NCBI GenBank assembly: GCA_964495885.1
Contig: CAZBWO010000006.1
Location: 105,076 to 169,075, forward strand
Source of the DNA: PALG01 sp964495885
Lineage (GTDB): Bacteria > Bacteroidota > Bacteroidia > Flavobacteriales > Flavobacteriaceae
Direction of reading: 5' to 3'
Length of the DNA: 64,000 bases
Of this stretch, positions 16,350 to 24,823 are shown piece after piece. The notes below the pieces were generated by a model that had not been told where the DNA came from, did no database searches, and saw nothing but the letters and a program-made list of their open reading frames with translations. A program made the translations under genes and the position numbers. Every line of letters starts with the position of its first letter. The stretch's first letter is position 1.

Positions 16350-16820
16350 TTATTTTTGTTTGTATTTCCCAAAAAGCTCAGTTAGTTTCTCTTCTCGGTA
16401 TTGGAAAATTTCTTTAAGTTTCGGTTTCACCAACCATGGGTGTGCTAATTGCCCTATCCATCCAAACGGTAGTTTATAATGGATCATGTCTTCCATTTTC
16501 ACACCACCTTCAACTTCCGTAAGGAAATGTTTATGATGCCAGAGAGCATAGGGCCCAAAGCGTTGTTCGTCTACAAAGTATTGATTAGGAACTATATGAG
16601 TAATTTCAGTAACCCATTTAGTTTTGATACCCAAAACAGGGGTCACAATGTACTGTATAATTTGGCCAGGATACATCGCTCTTTCATTTCCAGATAGGAT
16701 GTCAAAGCCCATATAATCTGGAGTAATGGTTTTAAGATTGTTTGGATTTGAAAGAAAATCCCATGCCTCGTCAATGGTGATGGGTAAATATTGCGTTGCC
16801 TCTAAAGAATATATTTTCAC
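16350..16820 (-). CDS. SRPBCC family ligand-binding protein
   Basis: 156 aa from a GTG start. LPITIDEAWDFLSNPNNLKTIT at the N-terminus and a C-terminal helix (KLKEIFQYREEKLTELFG) fit the SRPBCC helix-grip fold of the polyketide cyclase/YndB type that binds hydrophobic molecules. Its position as first gene of a photolyase operon suggests a pigment or membrane-damage-related ligand, which is inference only. Confidence 0.85.
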   Translation of the reverse strand: MKIYSLEATQYLPITIDEAWDFLSNPNNLKTITPDYMGFDILSGNERAMYPGQIIQYIVTPVLGIKTKWVTEITHIVPNQYFVDEQRFGPYALWHHKHFLTEVEGGVKMEDMIHYKLPFGWIGQLAHPWLVKPKLKEIFQYREEKLTELFGKYKQK

Positions 16821-16834
16821 GGAGATTATTTCCG

Positions 16835-16876
16835 TAAATATACAGATTGTTTAAGTTTAATTAAAAATGATTAAAC
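16835..16876 (-). promoter_or_regulatory. Promoter and palindromic operator of the photolyase operon
   Basis: On the minus strand TATATTTA (plus 16835-16842) is a 7/8 match to TAnnTTTG, 15 nt before the GTG start. Instead of a TTG -33 element, the upstream position holds a perfect inverted repeat, GTTTAAT (16855-16861) and ATTAAAC (16870-16876), with an 8-bp spacer. This looks like a binding site for an activator or repressor, possibly a light-responsive MerR/CarH-type regulator. The remaining 16877-17201 is AT-rich, with only a weak -7-like TATCTTCG at 17163-17170 for the next gene. Confidence 0.6.
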
Positions 16877-17201
16877 ATTATTTAACAAATTTTACTTTCT
16901 GTACACGAAAGAATTGTTATTCATGGTTTTAAGTCGGTACAATCGTACAGGCGGCTTTTGGACTTTCTCCTTTCTTCTGAAGATGATTTTTAGATAATTC
17001 AGCATTTTTTTATTTTAAAAATAATATGAATTTCTTTAAGTATAGTACTGTAAATTAAAGATTAACCAATAATTAGCACTTTCTAAACCTTTTCTTTTTA
17101 ATTCTTCAATTTAGCGTATGGTTTTTAAGGTTTTGTTAACTAAAAACACCTCGTTAGCATAGTATCTTCGTAGAGTAATTAATTAAACAAATATTTCGAC
17201 G

Positions 17202-18047
17202 ATGAAAAAAGTATTCCTCTTTGTTTGTGTAGCGCTTATTAGTTCAGTAGGTTTTGCACAAATTGAAACCCCACAGCCAAGCCCCTTTCAGAAAATTGAA
17301 CAAAAAGTAGGTCTTACCAATGTAACCTTGGAATATTCCAGACCTTCCATGAAAGGAAGAAAAATCTTTGGTGGATTGGTTCCTTATGACAAATTATGGA
17401 GAACAGGTGCCAACCAAAACACCAAAGTTACATTTAGTGATGATGTAATGATTGGTAGCACAACATTAAAGGCTGGGTCTTATGCAATTTATACCAAACC
17501 AGGTCAGCAAAATTGGGAAGTATATTTTTATACAGATACCAATAACTGGGGTAACCCTCAGGAATGGGATGAGAGTAAAGTGGCTGCTGCCATACAAACC
17601 CAGTCCTTTCCTATGCCTATGGGCGTAGAAACTTTTACTATGAGTTTTGATGATGTAAAGCATGATGGAGCCAGTATTGGGATCATTTGGGAAAACACCT
17701 ATGTTGGAATTCCTTTTTCTGTACCAACAGATGCCAAAGTAACTTCCAATATTCAAAAAGTAATGGGTGGGCCTTCCTCTGGTGATTACTATAATGCTGC
17801 AGTATATTACCTATCAGCCGATAAGGATATTGATAAGGCAAAAATGTGGATTGACAAAGCCATTGAGATGAGTGATAGACCAGCTTTTTGGTATTACCGT
17901 CAGAAGTCATTGATTTATGCTAAATCTGGTGATCGTAAAGGTGCAATTGATGCCGCTAAAAAATCATTGGAGCTGGCTCAAGCTGCTGGAAATGATGATT
18001 ATGTAGCCTTGAACAAAAAATCCCTTGCAGAGTGGGGGGCTAAATAG
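17202..18047 (+). CDS. DUF2911 secreted protein
   Basis: 281 aa. Signal peptide (1-20, VFLFVCVALISSVGFAQ), then the DUF2911 core: SPFQKIEQKVGLTNVTLEYS, PYDKLWRTGANQNTKVTFSD and AGSYAIYTKPGQQNWEVYFY (about 30-170). The C-terminal about 85 residues (YNAAVYYLSADKDIDKAKMW, then KSGDRKGAIDAAKKSLELA) form TPR-like helices. This is a common secreted Bacteroidota protein of unknown function. It is a single-gene unit ended by a bidirectional terminator. Confidence 0.9.
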   Translation: MKKVFLFVCVALISSVGFAQIETPQPSPFQKIEQKVGLTNVTLEYSRPSMKGRKIFGGLVPYDKLWRTGANQNTKVTFSDDVMIGSTTLKAGSYAIYTKPGQQNWEVYFYTDTNNWGNPQEWDESKVAAAIQTQSFPMPMGVETFTMSFDDVKHDGASIGIIWENTYVGIPFSVPTDAKVTSNIQKVMGGPSSGDYYNAAVYYLSADKDIDKAKMWIDKAIEMSDRPAFWYYRQKSLIYAKSGDRKGAIDAAKKSLELAQAAGNDDYVALNKKSLAEWGAK

Positions 18048-18067
18048 TCTTAGAAACAATATATATA

Positions 18068-18098
18068 AAAAACGCCTTCGTCAAGAGGCGTTTTTTTT
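18068..18098. terminator. Bidirectional terminator
   Basis: AACGCCT (18071-18077) pairs with AGGCGTT (18086-18092), with A-rich left and T-rich right flanks. It serves both the DUF2911 gene (+) and the convergent AraC-type gene (-). Confidence 0.85.
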
Positions 18099-18963
18099 AT
18101 GAAACAACTTTAGTGATTTCATTTCTAAATTGAGAAGGAGTTTTACCTGTAAAGTCCTTAAACTTTTTATTGAAATGGGAAAAGTTGTTAAAACCACTTT
18201 CAAAACAAATATCGGTAATGCTCAAATGTTTTTCGGCGAGAAGTTTAGAAGCATGAACCAATCTATATTCATTCACAAACTGCGTAAATGTTTTCCCGGT
18301 TTTGTTTTTAAAATACCTACTGAAGGCTTGGGGGGTCATGCTCACTTTATCTGAAATTTCATCCAAGGAAATATGTTGTTTAAAATTTGCTCCTACAAAA
18401 CTGTAGATACTATCCAACCGTTCTGTGTCCTGTGGCCGGGATTCAAGTGTCACATTTTCGGCATTGAGCAACATATAGTCATCTGTTTCTGCCAATTCCT
18501 TTAAAATTTCCAGAAACCCGATAAGTCGGTCAAAATTGGAAAGCCCCAATAACGCTTCAATCTTTGGGCCGATGGTATTTTTAATTGCTTCATCAAAGAC
18601 GATTCCCTGTTTACTTCGGTTTAGTAATCTTTTCACGGAAACCATTTCGGGGGCTTCAAAAAAATCTTCCCCAAGGAAATCTTCCCGTACCTGAATGACT
18701 ACCTCACTTTTATTTTCAGTAAAATGGTCTGTAAAACCAAAATGGGGGAGGTTGGCTCCAATAAAAATGAGGTCACCATCATTATAATAGGAAATATGAT
18801 TGCCAACATGTCTTTTTCCACTTCCTCCATTCACATAGACAATTTCCATTTCTGGATGGTAATGCCAAGAAGCGGGATTCTCATCATTAAAAGCCTTGAA
18901 GTTGTTCACCGAAAGGGAACTTCCAAATGAAGGTTCTATAGATTCAAATAAGGGCTTTTTCAT
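18097..18963 (-). CDS. AraC family transcriptional regulator (cupin sensor)
   Basis: 288 aa. N-terminal cupin sensor (about 25-110; WHYHPEMEIVYVNGGSGKRH and GDLIFIGANLPHFG) and a C-terminal double HTH (about 190-285; SLDEISDKVSMTPQAFSRYF, then ITDICFESGFNNFSHFNKKF). Such cupin-AraC proteins sense small molecules, often sugars, and activate nearby genes. A TATTTTTG -7 element (plus 18986-18993) lies 22 nt upstream. It is divergent from a secreted-protein gene across a 210-bp gap rich in dyads, so that gene is a plausible target. Confidence 0.9.
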   Translation of the reverse strand: MKKPLFESIEPSFGSSLSVNNFKAFNDENPASWHYHPEMEIVYVNGGSGKRHVGNHISYYNDGDLIFIGANLPHFGFTDHFTENKSEVVIQVREDFLGEDFFEAPEMVSVKRLLNRSKQGIVFDEAIKNTIGPKIEALLGLSNFDRLIGFLEILKELAETDDYMLLNAENVTLESRPQDTERLDSIYSFVGANFKQHISLDEISDKVSMTPQAFSRYFKNKTGKTFTQFVNEYRLVHASKLLAEKHLSITDICFESGFNNFSHFNKKFKDFTGKTPSQFRNEITKVVS

Positions 18964-19039
18964 TCGTATTTATTATGCTTTCATTCAAAAATACAACAGC
19001 CAGCATAATCCTGTCTATGCAAATTTAACCTAAATATAT

Positions 19040-19143
19040 GCTATTTTAACATTTAACTATAATTAACAGTAAAATAGCGTTAAAATACCACACATATTGG
19101 CAAATAGCGTAGGAGTATAGGTTTACTATTTGCCGCATCTTTG
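19040..19143 (+). promoter_or_regulatory. Dyad-rich control region upstream of the 110-aa gene
   Basis: Two perfect 9-bp inverted repeats occur: GCTATTTTA (19040-19048) with TAAAATAGC (19070-19078), and GGCAAATAG (19099-19107) with CTATTTGCC (19126-19134). The 9-mer AAATAGCGT is also repeated directly at 19072 and 19102, exactly 30 bp apart. The second dyad ends 1 bp before a -7-like CATCTTTG (19136-19143). No proper -33 element is present, which suggests regulator-dependent transcription, perhaps by the divergent AraC protein. Confidence 0.6.
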
Positions 19144-19173
19144 TATTGTTCAATAATTAAAAACTAAAAAATT

Positions 19174-19506
19174 ATGAAAACAGTAAAAAACATCTTATTC
19201 ATTGGATTAGTTACCCTATCCATGGTAAGTTTCGCAAATAATGAGAGAATTACCAATAAAGAGGGCAATGTAACAATCACCCAAAACAGTTCCCAGGTAG
19301 AAGTTTCTGTATTGAATACAGAGAACGCTAAGTACCAATTGTTCATTTATAGTGAAAATGGGGACTTGGTTTTCAAAGGAACCCTTGGAAAAGAGGTTAG
19401 TTTAGGGAAAGCATTCGACTTTAAGACTGCAGAAAATGGAGTGTATACTTTTAAAGTAGTTTCCAATACTGGAGCAAAAGTTGAGAAAGAGGTTAAAATC
19501 GGTTAA
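19174..19506 (+). CDS. Small secreted beta-rich protein
   Basis: 110 aa. Signal peptide (1-21, FIGLVTLSMVSFA) and a mature part of about 89 residues with alternating beta-strand pattern. The ending (KTAENGVYTFKVVSNTGAKV, then EKEVKIG) resembles the last strands of type IX secretion C-terminal domains or DUF3244-like beta-sandwiches, but there is no catalytic domain in front of it. Function unknown. It is ended by a strong terminator and has an elaborate promoter region, so it is probably a conditionally expressed abundant protein. Confidence 0.75.
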   Translation: MKTVKNILFIGLVTLSMVSFANNERITNKEGNVTITQNSSQVEVSVLNTENAKYQLFIYSENGDLVFKGTLGKEVSLGKAFDFKTAENGVYTFKVVSNTGAKVEKEVKIG

Positions 19507-19533
19507 TTGGATTTTAATTTTTGGTCGTTAGGA

Positions 19534-19559
19534 AAGGGCAGCTTCGGCTGCCCTTTTTA
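19534..19559 (+). terminator. Terminator with TTCG tetraloop
   Basis: AGGGCAGC (19535-19542) and GCTGCCCT (19547-19554) enclose a TTCG tetraloop and are followed by a T-run. It ends the 110-aa gene transcript and touches the 3' end of the convergent DUF1287 gene. Confidence 0.9.
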
Positions 19560-20141
19560 TTTTGGATATCGGTAATGACCAATAATTTCGTAGCGAAATA
19601 GGCAATCTTCCAACACCTGTCCCCCTCCAATGTTGTGAACGATCAAAGGTCTTTTGCCATCTGCCGCAAAACGATCTACAACCAATCCTATATGCATGAG
19701 CCCATTGCCCAGATTCCAGCTTACAATATCACCAGCCTCATAATCATCTACTTTCCTACTTATTGGTTTTTCGTGCCCGTGCCTTTTGAAAAAGACCATC
19801 AAATTAGGCACCCTACGATGATCAATATTTGTATCTGGTCTTGTTAACCCCCAATTCTTGGGATATATGGAAAAATGTGACAGCATGTCTTTATGCACTT
19901 CTTTTTGTAAATCAATTCCCAATTTCCGATAGGCTCTTATTACTACATCTGTACACACTCCTTTGTCATTGGGGACATCCCCATTGGGATAGGGAATGGA
20001 AAAATAACTTGGGTCATAGGTTACTTCATCAAGCGTGAGCTCTAAGGCAGCATCCGAAAGACATGCCGAGGTGACTTCGGTTTGCGAAGTACCCACATAC
20101 CATATGCTTAAGAAAAGTAAGAGTAAATAGTGTTTCATCAT
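19557..20141 (-). CDS. DUF1287 family secreted protein
   Basis: 194 aa. Signal peptide (1-20, YLLLLFLSIWYVGTSQ). The family signature is clear: YPNGDVPNDKGVCTDVVIRAYRKLGIDLQ with the conserved Cys (about 48-76), NIDHRRVPNLMVFFKRHG, and DIVSWNLGNGLMHIGLVVD with a conserved His. The Cys-His pattern is reminiscent of NlpC/P60-type cell-wall amidases, so a peptidoglycan-related role is possible but unproven. The second Met is an equally good start. Confidence 0.88.
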   Translation of the reverse strand: MMKHYLLLLFLSIWYVGTSQTEVTSACLSDAALELTLDEVTYDPSYFSIPYPNGDVPNDKGVCTDVVIRAYRKLGIDLQKEVHKDMLSHFSIYPKNWGLTRPDTNIDHRRVPNLMVFFKRHGHEKPISRKVDDYEAGDIVSWNLGNGLMHIGLVVDRFAADGKRPLIVHNIGGGQVLEDCLFRYEIIGHYRYPK

Positions 20142-20204
20142 TCATTCAACTATGCAATGAAAACGATGAAACTGGGCTCCTTAGTGTTTTACACCACTGA
20201 AAAT

Positions 20205-22679
20205 CTAGGGTTTACCTTCAAATCCTTCGCCGTCAAAATCACCGCCATCTCCACGATTTCCTCGCTGACGCTCCTTTTGCTGATTGAATCTGTAGGTAAA
20301 AGTAAGGTTGATTTGTCGTTCCCTCCATTGAAATTCACTATCACTAATAAAATTAGAAGTTTCGGTGAGTGACCTTCTTTTTCGGGAGTTGAAGAGATCC
20401 CGCACATTTAAACCAATCGTTCCGTTATCCCCAATAATATCTTTACTGAAAGCTAAATCTACGGAAGCAATTCCTTCGGTTTCTGTTTGGGCATTATTAC
20501 GTGGGCCTCGATAGAATACATTGGTCTGCCAGTCAATTTTAGCCGGTAAGGTAACTTTGGCACTTCCACGGGTAAACCAACTCGTGTTTTTTGCCCCATA
20601 ATCTACATTATTGAATACGCCTTCGGTTTCAAATTGAAAGAAATTAAAACTTCCATTTAACCGAAGCCATTTCAAAGGATTATATAGTACCCCTGCTTCA
20701 AAACCAATTCGCTGATTGGTAGAAAGGTTAATTGGGATGGTTCTAATAATTGGGATTCCGTTAGGCGTTTCGAGCCCCGTATCCTCCTGAACTCTTTCAA
20801 AGGCATCTGTTTCATACTGATAATAGACAGAAGTGGTAAGGGTAAGGTCTTTCCATCGCTTCAAATATCCCAAATCAAAGGCACTTGCATAGGCGGGATT
20901 TAAGTTGGGGTTTCCTTGAAATACGTTCGCTTCACTGGATCTGGAAGGAAACGGATTTACAAACCAGCTTCTGGGGCGGTTGATTCTTCGGTTGTAGCCT
21001 AGGGAGATGTTTTCCCGCTCACCCAATTCATACACTAAATTTACAGTAGGGAAGAGGCCTAGAAAATTTTTATCGAAATCAATATTCAAATTATTCTGTG
21101 TGGTTGAAGTAACATCGGTAGCCGTTACTTCTCCTTTCAATTGAGTATTTTCCAGTCGTAATCCCAAAAGAAAGGAAAACTTGCCAAATTTATTTCCGTA
21201 TTGGGTGTAGGCTGCCAATACATTTTCTGAAAAATCGAACGTATTGGAAAGACTGTCATTTCTTACAAAATTTCCGCCAGTTGTGAGTTGTTCCCTTAAA
21301 AGATAATCTGTGACTGTGTTTTCCAGGTTGGCCCTAAATCCAGCTTCAAATTGTGCGTTTTCCCCAATGGGCAATACGTAATCGGCTTGGATAAGGTATT
21401 CGGTATTGTCTTCTGTTTCAATAATATTTTCAGCGGGCAGCTCTTCGTTTACTGGGAAGGTATTGAATTCTTCAATAAAGGAAGTTTGGGTTTCGGTTCC
21501 TTTTTCCCATTGGAAATCGGCTGTTAATTTTTCACCATCGTTCTTAAAATTATTGACATAATTTAAGGAGAACTGAAGATTCTCATCATCTTCGGTTTCG
21601 GTTTCATTCCTATTTCGGGTGACAGCCAAGACACTGCTCGCGTCAAATTCATCGGTAACATTGGTGGTTAGATCTTCATCATCGCTCATTCGGTAGAAAA
21701 CAGATCCCGTAATGGAAGAATTTTCAGTAAGGAAATATTCCATCCCCAGATTTGTATTAAACCCTTGGCGCTGGCGATCATACTTTCGGTCTTCAATTAC
21801 CAAAGGATTTTCAACTGAAGAAGAAAGGTAAGTGTTCCTGAAGTTTGCATTTCCAGGGGTTTCGTTATAGCGTACACCTGTAGTATTAAAAATATTGAAC
21901 TTATCGGTTCGAATATTAATATTCCCTGTCACCGAGCTTCCCAGGGGATGGATAAAACTTGTTTGTACAGATCCATTTAACCCTAGGGTTTTTTCTTTCC
22001 GAAGGATGATATTCAAAATCCCTGCGGTTCCTTCTGCATCATAGCGGGCAGAAGGGGAGGTGATGACTTCAACGCGTTCAATAGCTTCAGCGGGTAGCTG
22101 TCTAAGTGCATCCGTATCACCAAACCCTGCAATTGCCGAAGGTTTACCATTAATAAGAATACGCACGTTTTCGTTTCCACGTAGTGCGATGGCTCCGTCC
22201 ACATCAACCGTTACGGAAGGCACATTGTTTAATGCATCACTCACGGTGGCCCCACCAGTGGTCAAATCTTTTCCAATATTATATACTTTTTTGTCCAGGC
22301 GAATTTGTACTTCTGTTGTTTCAGCACGAACCACCACTTGCTCCAAACTTTCCGTATTTAGGGCAAGATACACGGTAGGAAGGGTCGTATTTTTAGTGAG
22401 GCGCTGATTGGGAACTTCTTTGGTTTCGTAGGAGATGAATTCATATTTTACGGTATAAATACCTGCCGGTACTTCAATACTAAATTTTCCATTTAAATCG
22501 GTTACACCTCCCGTTGCTATCTTTCCATTTGGGTCTATAAACGATACCGTAGCGTATTCCAGCGGGTAGTCTGTACCTTGTTCCAAAATAGTACCAGAGA
22601 CGGTAATAGGGCTGTTTCCGCGCTGACTGAAAACTATGGAAGTGGTAAGTAAGAGTAGGAGGTAGAGGTAATTTCGCAT
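20205..22679 (-). CDS. TonB-dependent outer-membrane receptor
   Basis: 824 aa from ATG at 22679 (MRNYLYLLLLLTTSIVFSQ signal peptide); an upstream in-frame Met at 22727 would precede the signal and is unlikely. Order: signal peptide, carboxypeptidase-regulatory-like Ig domain (about 25-105, ITVSGTILEQGTDYPLEYAT), plug (about 120-230, RGNENVRILINGKPSAIAGF), then a 600-residue OMP beta-barrel of the OMP_b-brl_3 type, with a Gly/Asp-rich tail. It takes up or exports an unknown substrate. No SusD partner is adjacent, so it is not a SusCD pair. A -7-like TATTTTCG lies on the minus strand at plus 22703-22710. Confidence 0.92.
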   Translation of the reverse strand: MRNYLYLLLLLTTSIVFSQRGNSPITVSGTILEQGTDYPLEYATVSFIDPNGKIATGGVTDLNGKFSIEVPAGIYTVKYEFISYETKEVPNQRLTKNTTLPTVYLALNTESLEQVVVRAETTEVQIRLDKKVYNIGKDLTTGGATVSDALNNVPSVTVDVDGAIALRGNENVRILINGKPSAIAGFGDTDALRQLPAEAIERVEVITSPSARYDAEGTAGILNIILRKEKTLGLNGSVQTSFIHPLGSSVTGNINIRTDKFNIFNTTGVRYNETPGNANFRNTYLSSSVENPLVIEDRKYDRQRQGFNTNLGMEYFLTENSSITGSVFYRMSDDEDLTTNVTDEFDASSVLAVTRNRNETETEDDENLQFSLNYVNNFKNDGEKLTADFQWEKGTETQTSFIEEFNTFPVNEELPAENIIETEDNTEYLIQADYVLPIGENAQFEAGFRANLENTVTDYLLREQLTTGGNFVRNDSLSNTFDFSENVLAAYTQYGNKFGKFSFLLGLRLENTQLKGEVTATDVTSTTQNNLNIDFDKNFLGLFPTVNLVYELGERENISLGYNRRINRPRSWFVNPFPSRSSEANVFQGNPNLNPAYASAFDLGYLKRWKDLTLTTSVYYQYETDAFERVQEDTGLETPNGIPIIRTIPINLSTNQRIGFEAGVLYNPLKWLRLNGSFNFFQFETEGVFNNVDYGAKNTSWFTRGSAKVTLPAKIDWQTNVFYRGPRNNAQTETEGIASVDLAFSKDIIGDNGTIGLNVRDLFNSRKRRSLTETSNFISDSEFQWRERQINLTFTYRFNQQKERQRGNRGDGGDFDGEGFEGKP

Positions 22680-22753
22680 GGTTATTTTAGCAATTTTGAC
22701 TACGAAAATAACCTTCAGTTTAAGCAATAAGTGCCAATATTCTGTTAAACTTT

Positions 22754-23095
22754 CTACAGGATTTCCTTAACGGAAATAGGGGGTCTTCCAATTTTGGCCT
22801 TCCCGTTTTTGACCACGATAGGGCGTTCTATGAGTTTCGGATTTTGGTGCATGATGGCAATGAGTTCTTCTTCGGAAAATGACTTGCCTTTAAATTGTTC
22901 TTTCCAAAGGCTTTCACCTTTCCGAATGAGTTCCATTGGTTTTAGTTGTAATTGTTTGAGTAGCTGTTTTAAATGGGCCTCCGAAGGTGGATCTTCCAAA
23001 TACTTTACAATTTTTACATTTTCTCCAGTATCTTCCAAAAGTTGCAAGGTTTCCCTTGATTTTCGGCAACGCGGATTATGATAAATAGTGGTCAT
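22754..23095 (-). CDS. arsC: ArsC/YffB family arsenate reductase-like protein
   Basis: 113 aa. The catalytic Cys10 lies in YHNPRCRKSRETLQLL, followed by LIERPIVVKNGKAKIGRPP, which carries the conserved Arg of glutaredoxin-linked ArsC. It may reduce arsenate or belong to the related YffB/Spx-like group. No other ars gene is adjacent, so a role in arsenic resistance is not supported by context. It lies 3 nt downstream of the PfkB gene stop codon and is probably co-transcribed. Confidence 0.85.
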   Translation of the reverse strand: MTTIYHNPRCRKSRETLQLLEDTGENVKIVKYLEDPPSEAHLKQLLKQLQLKPMELIRKGESLWKEQFKGKSFSEEELIAIMHQNPKLIERPIVVKNGKAKIGRPPISVKEIL

Positions 23096-23098
23096 GGA

Positions 23099-24088
23099 TT
23101 AACTCTTTTGTTTGGAATACACCCTATCCAATATTTTTTGGGTTTCCGAAAGCGACTTAAAAACTTCAAAGTTTTTGCCTTGGGTTCGTTGTGCCCCCAT
23201 AGCGTTCCCAAATTGAGCGGCTTTTATGAAATCACTTGGATGATCTAACAGGCTATAGGCAATACCTCCCGCAAAGGAATCACCACAACCGGTAGTATCT
23301 ACCACATGGGAGACCGGAACCGACGGTACCAACTCTTGATGCAACATTCCATTTTGTAGGGTATAAACCATTACGCCTTTTTCATCCAAAGTAACATATA
23401 AGGCCTTGAGCCCATGCTGAAGGCAGTATTCCGCAAATTTTGGAAGTTGCGCATCTTCAATTTCCTCGTTTTCCTTAAGGTCCTCCAATGCATATTCTTT
23501 TTGAAACCAACTACAATTGGCTTCTTCCCGGTTCATTTTAAGCACATCGATGTAGGGAAGCCAAAGATCGCGATCTACCCAGAATTTGGTAACGCGTTCA
23601 CCTTTTACCGTAAGCGCGGTAGTAGGGCCGTGGGCATCAAACACAATAGAAGCATTACTATGTTTTTTTATGTAGATAAGGGTTTCCAGAGGCACTTCAA
23701 AATCGGTTACCGGAACACAAACAAAAACTTCACAATCCAGTAATGGAGCTACATCTTCTGGCATGATGGGTTTCATAAAAGCTGTCTGGGTTTCCAGTCT
23801 TTTGTTTTGATCAACAAATTTGAGCTGAATTACGTCGCCTTGGTCTGCTTCGGAAGAAATATGTTGGGTATGAATATTTTTATAGGGTTCAAAAAGTGCT
23901 TTAATACCCTCTTCATCCTGTTTTCTGATGTGGGTAACGGGATAGATTTCCCCTTTGTCTCCCAGTAAATTTGAAATCGCAATAGCGGTGTGGGTTGCAC
24001 AACCGTATTTTTGGATGATTTCATTATTATGTGTAATAATATAGTCTCTTGGGATAGGCCCTAAGACAGCAATCTTATGATTTTTCAT
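23099..24088 (-). CDS. PfkB family sugar kinase
   Basis: 329 aa. The C-terminal PfkB signature VVDTTGCGDSFAGGIAYSLL carries the catalytic Asp and anion hole. The N-terminal part has KIAVLGPIPRDYIITHN and KYGCATHTAIAISNLLGD, with some divergence from ribokinase. It phosphorylates an unidentified sugar or nucleoside. Its downstream neighbour ArsC is 3 nt away; the pairing does not suggest a pathway. Confidence 0.88.
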   Translation of the reverse strand: MKNHKIAVLGPIPRDYIITHNNEIIQKYGCATHTAIAISNLLGDKGEIYPVTHIRKQDEEGIKALFEPYKNIHTQHISSEADQGDVIQLKFVDQNKRLETQTAFMKPIMPEDVAPLLDCEVFVCVPVTDFEVPLETLIYIKKHSNASIVFDAHGPTTALTVKGERVTKFWVDRDLWLPYIDVLKMNREEANCSWFQKEYALEDLKENEEIEDAQLPKFAEYCLQHGLKALYVTLDEKGVMVYTLQNGMLHQELVPSVPVSHVVDTTGCGDSFAGGIAYSLLDHPSDFIKAAQFGNAMGAQRTQGKNFEVFKSLSETQKILDRVYSKQKS

Positions 24089-24193
24089 TTGTAGTCTTTC
24101 GGTAGATATGAATTCTGAAAATACAAAATTCCTTTACAATATTCTTAAAAAAGTTGTTTAAAAATAAGATTCTCCTATTTATCGCTCAAAAAA

Positions 24194-24820
24194 TTATGCA
24201 TCCCATAATGAAACCTTTTTTTCTTGAAGTTGTGCTTTCAGGGTTTCGGCATTTGAAAAATGGATGGCCTTCATTCCAATGTTTTCCGCTCCTTTCACAT
24301 TGGGAAGGCTATCATCTATGAACAAGGCGTTTTCAGGATTAATTTGAAATCTATTGCATAATAACTCATAGATTTGGGTTGAGGGCTTACGTATGCCTTC
24401 ATCACCGCTTACCAAAATTCCTTCAAACCATTGTAGCCATGGGAATTTTTTTAACGCTTTAGGAAACGTTTCCCCACTCCAATTGGTAAGGGCATATATT
24501 CTGTAGTTTGGATGTTCAATTGCTTTTTGTAGAATTTCCAAAGTATCTTCATGTGCATATCCCAACATTTCTTCCCATCGCCCATAGTACATTTCAATGA
24601 GTGATTTGTATTCGGGGAATAATTCAATCCGTTCTTGGGTTGCTTTTGCAATGGGGTAGCCTGCATCTTGGTTCATGTTCCAGCTCCAAGAACAGATGTG
24701 ATTCAGGAACCAATCCATTTTTTCTCGGTTTCCACGAAATTCCTTCAGAAAAACATATTCTGGGTTCCAATCTATGAGGACCCCTCCAAGGTCAAAAACC
24801 AGGGTGTCTATTTTGGACAT
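24194..24820 (-). CDS. HAD-like phosphatase (subfamily IA)
   Basis: 208 aa. The nucleophile Asp10 sits in LVFDLGGVLIDWNPEY, where the second Asp of the usual DxD is Gly, as is normal for this branch. Motif II is AlTNWSGE, motif III is near KPSTQIYELLC, and motif IV is ALFIDDSLPN. The helical cap follows motif I. It resembles YihX-like alpha-D-glucose-1-phosphate phosphatases, but the substrate is not determined. It starts 3 nt after the MBL gene stop codon, so the two are likely co-transcribed. Confidence 0.85.
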   Translation of the reverse strand: MSKIDTLVFDLGGVLIDWNPEYVFLKEFRGNREKMDWFLNHICSWSWNMNQDAGYPIAKATQERIELFPEYKSLIEMYYGRWEEMLGYAHEDTLEILQKAIEHPNYRIYALTNWSGETFPKALKKFPWLQWFEGILVSGDEGIRKPSTQIYELLCNRFQINPENALFIDDSLPNVKGAENIGMKAIHFSNAETLKAQLQEKKVSLWDA

Positions 24821-24823
24821 AGG

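Noticed and set aside
22754..23095. Arsenic-resistance operon
   Set aside because: Only an ArsC-like gene is present, next to a sugar kinase. The ArsR-type gene at 63.4 kb lacks metal-binding cysteines and is 40 kb away.
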